Source of the DNA: Ceratopteris richardii
Lineage: Eukaryota > Streptophyta > Polypodiopsida > Polypodiales > Pteridaceae
Assembly (NCBI GenBank): GCA_020310875.1
Contig: CM035422.1
Coordinates: forward strand, 58,798,796 to 58,862,795
DNA length: 64,000 bases
Reading direction: 5' to 3'
The notes beneath the pieces were generated by a model, which searched no databases, was not told the origin of the DNA, and saw nothing but the letters and a program-made list of their open reading frames with translations. Positions 26,760-39,562 of this stretch are shown here, in pieces. How positions within the stretch are numbered: position 1 is the stretch's first letter; every line of letters begins with the position of its first letter. Both the position numbers and the translations under genes were made by a program.

Positions 26760-28088
26760 ATGGAGAGACCCACACGTAGCTTAGCTACTGCCTATTTAAA
26801 AACACCAGAAGGTCCCTATAAGACACAGTTGGAGTATATCAAGACCAAGCAATTAGGTGCTCGCATCTATGAGGATGGTCTGAGGCCATCAGTGGTCCAA
26901 CTCAAAAATCTCGACCAACCCTTTGGACTTGAACACCCAGTGGTCAAGTTCGAAGAGGGTGCATACATTGATAAGGAAGGAACCATGTATGTGGTTACCA
27001 ACTTACTAGACAGGACAGATGAGTTTGGAAATATCATTCTAGAGAATGATATAGGAGACCTAGAAAAAGGAGACCTAGGACGAGAACCCAAAACTCCTAG
27101 AGGAAAATCTGTTTTGATTAGAGTACTCACTCCAGAGCGGGTTCCTCAAGACAACAAAAGCATAGAACTATTCGTGAATAGAGAAATGGACGAAGCCTTT
27201 TGGAGATTCAAGCTAGATCAACCGAGCCTAGTAATCACCATATACGAATTCAAAGAGCCTGAGACACCAAGTAAAGTTGTCTATGTAGATCACACATTAG
27301 AGAAACTATTCTTGGTGACAGAGCAGGATAGGCATGCATACACTTGGCAAGGTGAATCGATTTTCCCTCCACCAAGGTCTAGTGCTTCCCATGGTCTCCA
27401 AGGAGCAGGATCATTCAAGGCTCATGAAACCCAAAGGGAAAGAACTAGAGAGAGACCTGAGGTAAGCTTTGCAAACATAGTAGGCAGAGATAGATCAGGA
27501 CATGAGGGTGAAAGACCTAAAAGAGAGAGACACCGAGCACATAAACATCAAAGAGATGAACATGATTTTCCATTGCCTATACCCCGAGAGCACTCAAGAA
27601 CCCTTAGACCCTCTCAAGTGGTCAAGGCAATGAAGAACTATTTTGATGGATTCGGAGATCCTTATGATCACGTGGCCGAGTTCAAACAAGTGCTAAGAGC
27701 TGAACAAGTTGATGACCTATTCACCCACTTTGAAGCATTTGGTTTGACTCTTAAGGGTACTGCCTTAGCTTGGTTTCAACCTCTAAACAGTGGCAACTAT
27801 AGGGAGATAGGTCAACTACTAGAGGAATTCATTGTAGAATTTTCCAAGAGTGGTATTAGGCATAACACATCATCCTTGATCCACAGCTTTAAGCAGACAC
27901 CCCAAGAATTAGTGCGACTTGCAGGAAGATGGTTAAGACAGTACTTAGAAAGATGCCCTACTCCAGAGTTACCCACAATAGCCAAACAAGTGGCCTTGTC
28001 TTTAGATGGCCTATTGAGCACAAAGTTAAGGTCATATGTGTACCTGAAAGAGCCTAGATCCATAGAAGAGTGTGTGGATATGCATTGA
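26760..28088 (+). pseudogene. R5 gag, N-terminal and core part
   Basis: The open stretch is 442 aa. Its ATG (MERPTRSLATAYL) corresponds to an internal position of R6 gag, so the first ~47 residues of the family are lost. The N-region contains GPYKTQLEYIKT and GARIYEDGL. The retrotransposon gag core (FGDPYDHVAEFKQVLRAEQ to PRSIEECV) lies near residues 300-440. A frameshift near 28075 ends the frame at a TGA just before the zinc knuckles. Confidence 0.82.
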
Positions 28089-29354
28089 CATAGAAGAAAA
28101 CTTGGGTGAGGAGTTAGGACCTCTACTGAGATAGATGAGATAGTTGAGCAAGTTGCCAAAAAGCTAGGCCTCCAAAATAGACAAATGCCAAGGGTCACCT
28201 CATTGAAACAATCTTACAACTATGGAGGAGACCATATGGCTAATGTTTGCCCAATGATGGCTCAGCCCCAAGGAAACCCTAATGCTTTATATTGCACTAT
28301 TGAGAGAAAATACACGAACCATACGGCTCAAGATTGTCCATACAATAGGTAGGTTGTGAGGCAAAATTATCAGCAACCTTACCAGCAGGGTAGGTATCAG
28401 AATCAGTACCAACAACCATATTATAGGCCACGACAGCAATATCAGGCACCATACAGGCCACAACCAGTCCTAAGAAACCTACCTCCAGCTCCTGACAATG
28501 TGATTCTAGTTAAGTGTGCAGTGGCAGAGGAGAACCTTAATAGAGCATTGGTACCAATAACCCTGCTAGTCTCAAATCATGACTCTCAGGCTCATAGTTC
28601 TGACTACTCTCATGAAGATAGTCCACAAGCTTATTACACAAAGTCACCAGAGCATAGTGAGGCTTATTCCTATCAATATGAGACACCGCTTATGGAGCAA
28701 AATTGGGAGCCAGAATACTCCAATGTCATGTATACGAATCCAAATCCTAGGCCCCAATTGAGACAGGTAAGACGACAAGCCCCTAGAGGACCATGCTTTA
28801 GATGTCACCATTTCATTCGTGATTGTCCCCACTCACTCACTCTAGGACAAGGACAAAACATCACAATACAAGGCTTTTGTCCTGAGTGTGGCAAGGAACA
28901 TCTTCCAAGAGAGTGTCCTAGGAATACCTCTAGTGCACCCAAGGTTATACCCATCAATGTGGTGGGCTTAGTGGCAGATTCAAGTGCAAGTAGCAGTAAT
29001 GTGGCTCCTGTACAGGTAGTTACTATGGCACAAGCTGTAAAACAGGATAAACCAACTGAACAATCAGAGTCAAGTGAATCAAGAGAGCCGAGTAAGAGGA
29101 AAACAAGAACTTGGAAGGATACCAGAGAGAAGGCCAATCATAAGTGGAATAAAAAGTTATCTCAAATAGAAGAAAGCCTGAAAGATGCCAAAACAAAAAT
29201 AGAAGACATGGCATCTCAAAGCCCCTCGCATGCCAAAGCTCCATCCACTCCACCTCATCCGGCCCCACCACCCACTGTAAATAGACTGCAACCAGGGTCT
29301 GTCCTTGCAGATCCAACCCCTGAAGGCCTAGACATGATGTTCAAGGCCTACTAG
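28089..29354 (+). pseudogene. R5 gag, zinc-knuckle region
   Basis: After damage near 28089-28350, including a lost Cys in the first knuckle (SYNYGGDH), the frame from 28356 runs 332 aa. It contains one shortened knuckle (CFRCHHFIRDC, lacking two residues) and one intact CX2CX3HX4C knuckle (CPECGKEHLPREC). A Lys/Glu-rich helix and a Pro-rich segment follow, then ADPTPEGLDMM. TAG at 29352 ends it. Confidence 0.78.
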
Positions 29355-30951
29355 GCTTGACTTCAAGAAGGGCCAACAGCTGCAAACCTAGACAAGAGTT
29401 ACCCTAGAGCAGATTTGGAGATTGAACAGACAAAAATGTGCATGAAAATGGTAGAAGTAGCTAAAGCTATGCTCAAGACTAGTCAAAAGTTTAATCAGAC
29501 AAACTCTGGCAAACTCGATTTGCATTTCCAGGGCTTACTAGAAAGATTAGATCAATTGGTAAACAAGTCGTAGGTTTCTTTACCTCCATAGGCTCAATCG
29601 ATTGTTGAAAGAGAGATTTCACCACAAATGAAAACTTCTATTCTTGATTCCATGAATGAGCAAACACCTCTTTCATTTCAATAGTACTCTCAAGAGTTCT
29701 TGCGAGAAATACAAGAAGAGAAATGGGCCAAGGAGAAGGGTAATCCCCCTCCTATTCCTGAAATTGATGATCTTCACGATCAATTTCCCCAAGACATTCC
29801 ACCTATCTGTGGAGACCAAACAGAGCAACAAGAAGATGAACGATTAGATTTTGAATCTAATTCTTTACAAGAGTTGCCACAATTCACAAGCCCATGGGAA
29901 TTTGAATCTCTTTAGATCAGAGCTCCCACAATACTGGTAAGAAATGAAGACTCAGTAGTTCCAAGAAACACTCAAATTGTGCAGAACACTAAGGTTCAGT
30001 GTCATCTCACTGTAGAAGAGCTTCTCAAAGCAAAACCTGAGCTATGGAATCATGTGAAGGATCAGGTTCCAGAACTTGATTCTAATGTGCCAAAAGCAAG
30101 CTCTAAGCAAAAAGTTCCAGAGATACCTCTCGATAAAATAGGAGACATGAGTGAAGGTGAAGACGGTAATACTTATCTTCCAATCACTTCAACGGTTACG
30201 CCACCAAAGCAATCGTAGATTCAGGTGCTGGTGTTGCTATTGCGACCACCTCCGTGTGGAAGCGATGGGGTAAACCCACGTTAAGACCAACTAGAATGAA
30301 GCTTCAAATGGCGGACGATCATTTTGAAAGACCTCTAGGATTGCTCAAAGGGATAACTCTGACCACTTGTGGTGTAGAGTTTGAACACACATTTGCTATA
30401 TGTGAATTTGAGAAAAATAATGTCTATGAGATGATCCTAGGAAGACCCTTCCTACGACAATTGCAAATAGTACAGGATTGGGAACCAACTCCTTGTACTT
30501 ACAACATTTAGGGGTCACCACCAAGGTCAATTTGAAGGATTACACCTTCAGAGATGTACCACCCCTACAGTGGAATCCTATCCACAAAGCAAAAGAAGAT
30601 TCAATCTCTGTGCATTCTAGAAGTTCACCTCATCCATCCTGGTTGCATGAAGATACTCATTTGTGGATGTGCAAGGTCGCAAAGGAAGAAGAAAAGCACC
30701 TAAAAGTGAGAGAAGAAGGAACTCCCTCAGGAGATAGACCAGTTAAAGACCCAGCCTATACATCGATGATTTTTCCAGATGAGGAATTTGAGCCTCACGA
30801 TTGGGCAGAAATCTTAGCTACCATGGACATTGCAGTCAATGAAGAACAATGGACACCTCATTGTGATGAGGAGGGTTATGATATTTCAGTGTTCATGTGT
30901 CAGCCCTTGCTAGAAGAATGTGACCCTAAGAAGAGAATGAGGATGATCTAG
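29355..30951 (+). pseudogene. R5 linker and first protease
   Basis: The linker (ASHKFN-type remnants, DQFPQDIPPI, ESNSLQELPQFT) is in pieces. The retropepsin signature VDSGAGVAIATTS (30219-30257) is reached only by changing frame. The rest reads in the 30254-30511 frame through GRPFLRQLQIVQDW and then in the frame beginning at 30478 (GTNSLYLQHLGVTTKV). A conserved acidic linker (DEEFEPHDWAEILATMDIA) follows to 30951. At least two frameshifts separate these parts. Confidence 0.75.
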
Positions 30952-32577
30952 AGTCCATTGTGATGAATAGTTGCTTCGTCTCAGAGGAGAACTATCTAGA
31001 AGATGTAGAAGTGTTAACCCAAAAAGAAGAAGAACCTCTCACAAGTATTAAAACTATAAATTCAAAGGATGGAAGTGAAGGAGGTAAAAAAAAAAGAAAA
31101 GAAAAGCAGTGAAACAAGAAGAGGAGGAATCATTTTTGAAGTACCAGAAAACTTCAAGAAATATGAAGTGGAAGACCGAAAGATTTTGGTATGAATGCCT
31201 AAGAGAGAGGCCATTATAGGAGAGGCATATGACAATAAAGAAAAGACCAAAAAAATTGTAGTAACTATTGAGGAGAACAAAGAGCGATTTATGTACATAG
31301 GAGACGACCTAAGTGCAAAAGAAGAAGCAGAGCTTGTAGCTCTATTAAGGGAATATAGGGATGTGTTTGCATGACATTATAGAGATTTGAAGGGAGTAGA
31401 TCAAAAAATTTTCTCTCATACGATCCCCATGACCGCTGATGCCAAGCCAACCAAACAGAAGCCCTCACATATAATGACACTTATGTAGCTAAAATAAAAG
31501 AAGAAATCGACAGGTTGATTGAAGTTGGATCTATCCATGAGATTGAGCATATTGAATGGGTGTCTCCCATTGAAGTGGTGCCCAAGAAGAATGGAAAACT
31601 GTGAGTGTGTATTAACCTCAAAAAAGTTAATGCCGCTACGATCAGAGATAGTTATCCGTTGCCAATCACCGAACATTTATTGGAGCGTGTTGCAGGCAAG
31701 GAAGTTTATAGCTTCCTTGATGGATTTTCAGGCTACAACCAAGTAGCCATTGCCCCTGAAGATCAACACAAAATAGCTTTTGCCGCAGAGTCGGGAATCT
31801 TTGTATTTGGTGTGATGCCATTTGGTCTCACCAATGCACCTGCAACATTCCAAAGGCTCATGTGTCATATCTTCAAAGAGTTCTTGCGAAAGAGCTTAGA
31901 AGTATATGTGGATGATTTATGTGCTCACTCCCAAGAATGAAGATACCACATCCCCTGAGCTCAGACAGATCTTCAACAAATGTAGAGAATATCGAGTGTG
32001 TCTGAACCTAGAAAAGTGTGTATTCATGGTACGACAAGGTAAGATCTTAGGTCATATTGTTTCTAAAAATGGAATATCTACAGATGAGGATAAAGTAAGA
32101 GCCATAGTGGAGCTGCCCAGGCCAAGGAACGTTAAAAAAGTACAAGCCTTTATGGGCCATTGTGGATATTATTGCAGGTTCATCCACATGTATGCAATCA
32201 TAGCCAAACCTCTTTATGCCTTGCTAACAAACTTTGAGTGGAATGATGAATGCGAGAATCCCTTTTGTGAGCTGAAGAGACATTTGTGCTCAGCACCAAT
32301 ACTAACCACACCTGATTGGAATAAACCATGTCCATGTGGATGCATCCAATCATGCTATAGGATGTGTGCTAGCACAACCCACAGGTGAAGGAAACCTAGA
32401 TTTCCCGATAGCATATGCTAGTAGGCAATTAAATGCGGCTGAATGAAACTATATGACAACCGAGAGAGAAGGTTTAGGCATGGTATATGCTGTAAAGAAG
32501 TTTAGACACTATCTATTGGCCAACAAGTTCAAATTTTTCACTGATCATCAAGCTTTATTGTATTTGGTCAATAAACC
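30952..32577 (+). pseudogene. R5 RT and RNase H
   Basis: RT motifs are spread over several frames: INLKKVNAATIRD and SFLDGFSGYNQ at 31605-31740, and EVYVDDLCAHS near 31900-31930, where a frameshift follows. RNase H motifs (DASNHAIG, YTTTERE-like, TDHQALLYLV) run to 32577 with further stops. At 32577-32580 about 25 residues present in R1, between NKPC and LRADHLSR, are deleted. Nonfunctional. Confidence 0.75.
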
Positions 32578-34515
32578 TTGCACCCCCTTAGGGCAGATCA
32601 CCTTTCTCGCATAACTTCAGGAGAGTCACCAGAGGGAGTTTTTGATGAACTATCTGACGCTTATTTATTCAATTTGGAAGTTGTTCCTAAGTGGGCAAAT
32701 AAGTTGGTACCGGTCCTAACCTTTGGACCCGCAAATAAGAACATAAAAACAAACAAGGAAGAACTTGTACGATCACAAAAATATCAAATACTAGCAGGAA
32801 GCATGTACAAACAACATACAGAGGGTGTATTAGCTTGTTGTGTCGAGGATGATGAACATACTAGTTGGTTGCAACAAGCCCATGAGGGATTTCTAGGAAA
32901 TCACTACTCTAAACAATGAACATTGTAGAACCTAAAATGTTTAGGAGTGTATTGGCCTAGCATGGACAAAGAAATACATGAGTGGATTAAGAATTGTCTA
33001 GTGTGCCACAAGAGACCCCTAGTGGAGCATGCCAATCTTTATCACGTGTCGTTAATTCCTAATTGGAGTGCGCCATTGGTAGAATTTATGAGATCGGGAA
33101 CACTAACCAGCGAGGCTAGTTTAGCAAGAAAATGGTGCATGGAGCAAGAGGCTAAGGATTATGCCTTAGTTGGAGAAAACCTATACCAAAGAGGAAAAGA
33201 TGGGTACCTAAGATTGTCCGTTCATGAATCTGACTACTTGAAAGTCTTAGAAACTGCTCATAGTGGGGTGGCAGGTGGACACTTTGGGCCTGATAGAGTA
33301 ATCAAGACCATTCTATTCCCAGGACTTTGGTGACCCACTCTTCATATGGATGCACATACGTATGTGAAGAAATGTGACACATGCCAATGCACACAATATC
33401 CGATAAGAAAAGATGAGATGGCTTTGAGACCAATGATGGGAGGACGTGCATTTTCGAAGTGGGGTATAGACTTTGTAGGTCCTATTAACCCACCAGCTAG
33501 AAACTCCCATGCAGAATACATTATTGTAGCCACTAATTACCTTACCAAGTGGGTGGAAGTGAAAGCCACAACAAAGAATGATGCTCAAACAACGGCTAAG
33601 TTCTTATTTGAGAACGTGTTCACCAGATATGGGCTACCAATAGAGTTGGTTAGTGATAGAGGTACGCACTTCTTGAACGAGGTCATTGAAAATCTCCTTC
33701 AAGAATTCATGGTAATACATAAGAAGTCTGCCCCTTATCATCCACAAGCCAACGGACAAGCCGAGAGCACAAATAAGATCCTATGTAATGTGTTGAAAAA
33801 ACTGGTAAATAATAAACGCTCTCATTGGGACAAACAACTTCATCATGCTATTTGGGCTTACCGGGTTGCCTTCAAAACGGTACTCAAGGCCACCCCATTT
33901 CATATGGTCTTCGGATAGAATGTTGTGCTACCATTGGATTTCCTAATCCCAGCCTTGAAAGTAACACAAGAGCATGAGTGGAATGGACATGAGTTTTTCT
34001 CCAGGATCTTTGATCTAGAACGTTTAGGTGAGACGAGGCTACGAGCCGCAGTAGGCATTTATGCTACAAAGAAAAGGCAAAAGGCATACTTTGATGCCCA
34101 TATAAAGGATAAAGGATTGAAAGAAGGAGATCTGGTGCTGGTTTATATGCTAAAGCAACATGCCTGCAAATTGGAGAAACGAGGATATGGACCCATGATC
34201 ATTAATAGAATCTCCACTAGTGGAGCAGTTCAATTGGCCACTTTAGAAGGAGATATCTTGCAAAACTATATAAGTGGTTGTCGAGTCAAGTTATATCAAG
34301 AACCTCTTACAGAGGATATGCTACTGAGACTCAACAATGCTAAGAAGAGAAAAGAAGAGGAGTTAAGGGTTAGAGAAGAAGCACAAGCAGAGGCTAGAGA
34401 GTGCATAAGGCAAAATAAATTAAGGCGACTAGGCCTAGCTGTCAACACAAAAGCCCCAAAATATCACATGGACATGTGCCAAAAATCAGATATAACTACT
34501 TCTCGAATCATTGAC
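32578..34515 (+). pseudogene. R5 integrase with duplicated H2C2 module
   Basis: The first module (AHEG..H..GVYWPSM..C..C) is at about 32870-33010 and the second (AHSGVAGGHFGPD..C..C) at about 33250-33380. The catalytic core follows at 33346-33918 (DFVGPINPP, SDRGTHF, GQAES), then the C-terminal GYGPMIINRI region to 34515. Stops at 32917, 33331 (TGG to TGA) and 33916 interrupt it. The sequence stops at TTGAC, the left target copy of R6, and resumes at 49725. Confidence 0.8.
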
Positions 34516-35084
34516 TGTTGGCATTAGCCAAAGGCACAGACGACACAGAAGCATGTAAAGATAGAGCACAATGAGGTAGCACGGAGCCATTTGGATTATT
34601 TTTCAAACAAATATGTTTTATATTACTTTTTCAACACCTTCAACAATGATTTTTATCAGGTAGAATGACCCTACCAATTTTGGTTATTTTTAGATCTCGT
34701 TTACCCTTTCAAATAGCACCTAGAACCTATTTTTTAACTATGCGAGTCACTAGATGTGAAACCGGTCAAAACTAGTCTAGAATCTATAAAAAGAGCTAGA
34801 GAGCTCATTTTTGAGGATAGCTTGTATGAGTAGAGAAGAGCTTAGAGCTATTTTGATCTTGTAATTGAGATCTTGAGTAATAGAGTCTATTTCCTACCTT
34901 CCATTGTGTCTTGCTTGTCCCATACTTGAGTGTGTGTATGTGTGTGTGCATCTCTATGCTTCTCACCTTCACTCTCACTACATCTCACATTCACGATCTT
35001 CATATAACTCCTATCTCTTCCGCCGATTGACATTAAGGAGGTGGAGCTTCTTAACATGGTTCTCACCATTGTGTGAGAGCAGCA
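34516..35084 (+). repeat. R6 5' LTR (569 bp)
   Basis: It starts TGTTGGCATTAGCC and ends GAGCAGCA. TATAAAAAG begins at 34785 and the TG-rich tract lies at about 34930-34950. Confidence 0.92.
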
Positions 35085-35091
35085 CCAAATT

Positions 35092-35109
35092 TGGCATTGT
35101 TGCAAGGGA
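35092..35109 (+). other. R6 primer-binding site, decayed
   Basis: TGGCATTGTTGCAAGGGA lies at the same distance from the LTR as in R3. It differs from the tRNA-Asp complement mainly by transitions at CpG positions. Confidence 0.75.
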
Positions 35110-35158
35110 TCGAGTCTAGGATGAATGTGTGATGGTGAGAGTATAGCAAGAAGTGGCA

Positions 35159-35172
35159 TTGGAAGGTAAAAA
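35159..35172 (+). promoter_or_regulatory. Conserved splice-donor-like site in R6 leader
   Basis: TTGGAAGGTAAAAA has GT at 35166-35167. It is identical to the R5 motif and at the same relative position. With the acceptor-like CTTTTGTAG at 46271-46279 it could give a spliced RNA for ORF3. Confidence 0.5.
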
Positions 35173-35461
35173 TTTCAGTTTTTGTTGTTATTTTTAATTA
35201 GTTTTTTGTGTTTTTCATCTCCTCTACACTCCTTCTTCACCATCGCATCATCTTCTTCCACTCCAAAAAATTCAAAAAATTCATCATATCCACCCATTCT
35301 CCTCATTCCCCCTCATTTGTGCATGAGAGAGAGAGAGCTTTTGTGCTTGTATGTGCATGTGTGTTTTTGAGTTTTCTTGCAGGTACAATGCTCCAGAGCA
35401 GCTGGAAGGCTTCCAATAGGTAAAAAATCACATTCTGTTAGAAATCTGCCATGTGTGTCAA

Positions 35462-35921
35462 ACCATCGCGATGGTCTGCCAAGTTCGGCATTTTTGGTAA
35501 GCAAGTTCACCATCGTATAGGTGACAGTAGCACATACACGAATCCATTGTTGCATTTCAAAAATTCTCATTTTGGTGGACCATCACGATTTGCTCACGCC
35601 ATCGTGATTGTGTCACACCATCGCGATGGCGCGACGGCTCGGTCGGACCATCGTGACGGTTCACTTGAGCCATCGCAACGGTCCGTGACCATCACGACAA
35701 TCCCGTCGATCCCACACCATCGTGATGGTTGCGTTGACCGTTGATCGATGCCATCGTGATTGCTCGTCGATTAGACCATCGCGACGGTTCATTCACGCCA
35801 GCGCGATGCTTCACTTTAGACCATCACGACGATTCGCGCCATCGGACCATCGCGATTGTACCATGCCATCGGGACGGTTCACCTGGACCATCGCGATAGT
35901 CCCAGACCATCGCGATTGTCC
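35462..35921 (+). repeat. R6 leader array of CCATCGCGATGG-type units
   Basis: About seventeen units of (A/G)CCATCGYGAYGG are separated by roughly 10-25 bases of varied sequence. The core ATCGCGAT is palindromic. Variants are mostly C/T and G/A at the CpG positions. The array lies between the donor-like site and gag. The equivalent array in R5 has a different unit. Confidence 0.88.
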
Positions 35922-36713
35922 ACCCCAAATGCAAAAATTAGGGTTTCAATTTTTGGGCTATTTTGAGGCTATTCTAAGAAAATTTTTGGGTGACTAAGCT
36001 CATAGGAGACCCCTTAGCTCATGCTTGAAGAAAAACCTAACTGTCAGTTTTTACCCCTGAGGCATGAACGCTCATATCTTTTTCATCTGAAGTTCATTTT
36101 TTTAGCTTTATAGCTCATTAGAAAGCTCTTTATGAGTACTACGTGATTTTTAGAGAGGATAATTTGAGATTGACCCATTGTTGGGACTAGAAAAGAAAGG
36201 GGGCATTGAAATTTGGACAGGGACCTAAATGTGTATATATTAAAGTGCTTGAGCATAGCATCAATTTAAGAGTTGGTTTAAACATGTCTAGCAAGGGCAA
36301 TCAAGGGCAATCAAAGCAATGCAATGAAGAATGCAGGGCTTGGGAAGTGCGACTTCTTGGGCAATAGAGCAATCAAAGCAGCTCACTTGAGGTTGGAAGA
36401 ATACTCAACCCCCTCAGTCAATTATTAGCTTAGGCTAAACGGTAGCATTATGGATTAAATTAAAACAACGATAGGAACGATCAAGTTCAAGAGATTAAAC
36501 TTTTCAAGTCCAAGACTAAATAAAAAGTGTGCGATATGAAAACCTAAAGGAAAGAATTAAAGTCTGACGGAATGAGAACTCCAAAGTCCAACGGAAAGTC
36601 GATTCCTGACGCTTATAGTGAGACAAGACAAGAACTTAAAGGAATTTAAAAAGAATCAAGAAAATTAAGAACAAAGAACCATTGACGATCAGAGAGGACC
36701 AGGAAGTAAATTC
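35922..36713 (+). other. R6 leader between array and gag
   Basis: This is about 790 bp of A/T-rich, non-coding sequence. I see nothing in it beyond the general A-rich run just before the gag ATG. Confidence 0.6.
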
Positions 36714-39500
36714 ATGAACCTTAGATCAGGCAAGCATATAGGTAAGTCAGGCCAACGAAGCCTTATATCATCAGAAGCAAGTGTAGGAACTATTGCACGA
36801 TTGTGGGCACATCAATTGAATAGCTACCCTTACGAGTTGAGCTCAGATACTAGTGAGTCGAAAATGGCTTTTAGCACAGAAAGACCAAAAGGAGGGTTAA
36901 ATATAGCATATTTGGAAAGACCTGAAGGACCCTACAAAACTCAATTAGAATCTGTCCGAACCAACCACTTAGGTGCTCGCATCTATGAGGATGGTTTGGG
37001 AAGACAACTGGTGCAAATGCACAACCCTGATCAACCCATTGGATTGGAACGTCCAGTGGTGAAATTCGAGAGAGATGCATATATAGACAAAGAAGGAACA
37101 ATGTACATCATAAGTACTCAGCCAAATAATACCAATGAGTTTGGTGTAATTCAGTTAGAGACGAAAGCTAGAGCCCGAAGAAAAGAACCAGTAGGAGAAG
37201 AACCAAGGACACCTAGAGGGAAATTTGTACTAATAGGAGTACTAATCCCAGATTGGATCCCTCAGGATAACAGAAGCATAGAATTGTTTGTGAATAAGGA
37301 GACAGATGAAGCATTTTGGAGATATAGAATGGAACAACCTAGTGAGGTAAGCTCCATCATGATTTACGAATTCAAGGAACCAGATACACCTAGAAAGGTT
37401 GTATACCTAGATGAGACTTCAGAACGAGTATTTGTGGTACCAGACCATGCGAGAAATACCTACACATGGAGAGGTGAGTTAGTATTCCCTCCATCATGAG
37501 AAAATGTAAACACGAGCCATCAAGGTGTTGGAACATCCTCAGCCCATGGTAATCAAAGAGAAAAGAATAACAAGAGACCAGAAGTAAGTTTCACTCATCC
37601 TATAGGGAGAGATAGAACAACCATAGACACCGATAGAGTGGAAAGACAAAGGGAACCTAGAATACCAGGTGGTAGAGATGATTTTCCTCTACCAAGACCA
37701 CGTGAACACCCTAGGATATTAAGACCCACTCAATAAGTGAATTCCATGAAAAACTATTTTGATGGGATGGGAGATCCCTATGACCATGTTGCAGAATTTA
37801 AGCAAGTGCTACGAGCAGAGCAAGTAGAAGACATGTTTACACAATATAATGCTTTTGGACTAATGTTAAAGAATACTGCTTTAACTTGGTTCCAACCATT
37901 GCAACAAAGGAAATATAGAGATATCCATCACTTGTTAGAGTCATTCATCACTGAATTCTCTAAACGTGGAATCAGGCATGATACGTCATCATTGATTCAT
38001 AGTTTCAAACAGACCCCTCAAGAAACAGTCAGACTGGCAGGACGTAGATTTAGACAATATGTTGAAAGATGTCCAATGCAAGAGTTACCCTCACAGGCCA
38101 AGCAAGTGTCATTGTTTTTAGATAGCCTCTTGAGCTCTAAACTATGCTCCTATGTATACTTGAAGGAACCTAGAACGCTAGAGCAATGTGTAAGAATTTG
38201 TATAGACATTGAGGCAACCTCGGAGATGCGTTGGAACTCTCAAAGGTCTATAAGGACTCAGATTGTTCCTCTCTAGCATCCACAAAACTGTCTAGCTCAA
38301 TAGAGGACCTAGCAAAAAAAGTGGCCCAAAAACTAGGAGTTTCTAGTAAACAGATGCCTAGGTTAACAACAAACAAGCGTTGTTACACCTGTGGTGGTGA
38401 TCACATGGCAAATGTGTGTCCTAATGCAACAAAACCACAAGCCAACCCTAGTGGCCAATACTGTACAATTGAGAGACGATACACAAATCACATGGCTCAG
38501 GACTGCCCTTACAACAAACAAGCAATACGACAGAACTACCCGCAAGCATACCCGCAACCAGGAAGGTATCAAGGTCAATACAATGTGCAACCTCATTACT
38601 ATAGGCCTCCTCAAAACTATCCTTATCAGGCTCAACAGAGACCTCAACCAGTTTTAGCTCAGCAGCCATCCCCACTAGCTAATGTCATCTCAGTCAAATA
38701 CGCTATTGCAAAAGAAAACCTCAATAGGGCTTTAGTGCCTTCATCACCCTTGATCACAAAAAGTGACCCGAAATCAAACAGTTTTGACTCTACTTAATCA
38801 TGTAGATAGTCCACCTGCATATTACACGGAGTCACCAGAACATGTGGAGACATATCAATATGATAGTCCACCATTGGAACCCACTTGGGAGCCCAACTAT
38901 GCTAATGTGATGTACTGCTTTTAAGGGTCCTAATACTCAATTCGGCTTCGGAGGCTGACGACTCCATTCGTCCATTCGCTTTTAGAATAGGCTAACCCTA
39001 ATTCGCACCCCAATTGAGCCAGCCAAGACCACAGGGCCCTAAAGGACCATGCTTTAGGTGCCAAGGAGATCATTTCATAAAGGATTGTCCTCATGCTCCG
39101 ATAGCAGGACAGTCACAATACTATAACATACAAGGATTTTGTGCCGATTGTGGTAAAGAGCATATCATCAAAGATTGTCCTAAGAACCCTACAAATGCTT
39201 CAAAAGTGACACCGATCAACGTGATAGGTAATGTACACAACGCAGATGGATCCAACCCTACATACGTGCCTATCCAAGCTATAACAAGAGCCTAGGCGCT
39301 CTTACAGAATCAACAGCTTAATCAGGAAAAAATAGCTGAAACTAGCGAAGTTGGAGAGTCTAGCACCAAAAAGACAAAATCATGGAAAGATTCTAGAGAA
39401 AGAATAAAGAGGAAATGGAGTAAAAATATAATTGAGTTGGAAGGAAGTTTGAAGGAATCGAGAACCAAAATTCTAGAATTGACTTCGCAAGAATCTAATC
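36714..39500 (+). pseudogene. R6 gag
   Basis: ATG 36714 gives the family start MNLRSGKHIGKS. Open stretches are 36714-37499, 37737-38276 (retrotransposon gag core, FDGMGDPYDHVAEFKQVLRAEQ), 38231-38797 (first knuckle CYTCGGDHMANVC) and 39014-39295 (knuckles CFRCQGDHFIKDC and CADCGKEHIIKDC). Stops and shifts at 37497, 37735, near 38230 and 38797 break it. A stretch of about 75 bp at 38915-38990, absent from R1, is inserted between the knuckles. All knuckles have the CX2CX3HX4C form. Confidence 0.85.
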
Positions 39501-39562
39501 AAGAGAACCTAGCTTAGAGATCAGGATCAGTTTTAGCAGAACCCATACCAGAAAACCTAGAC

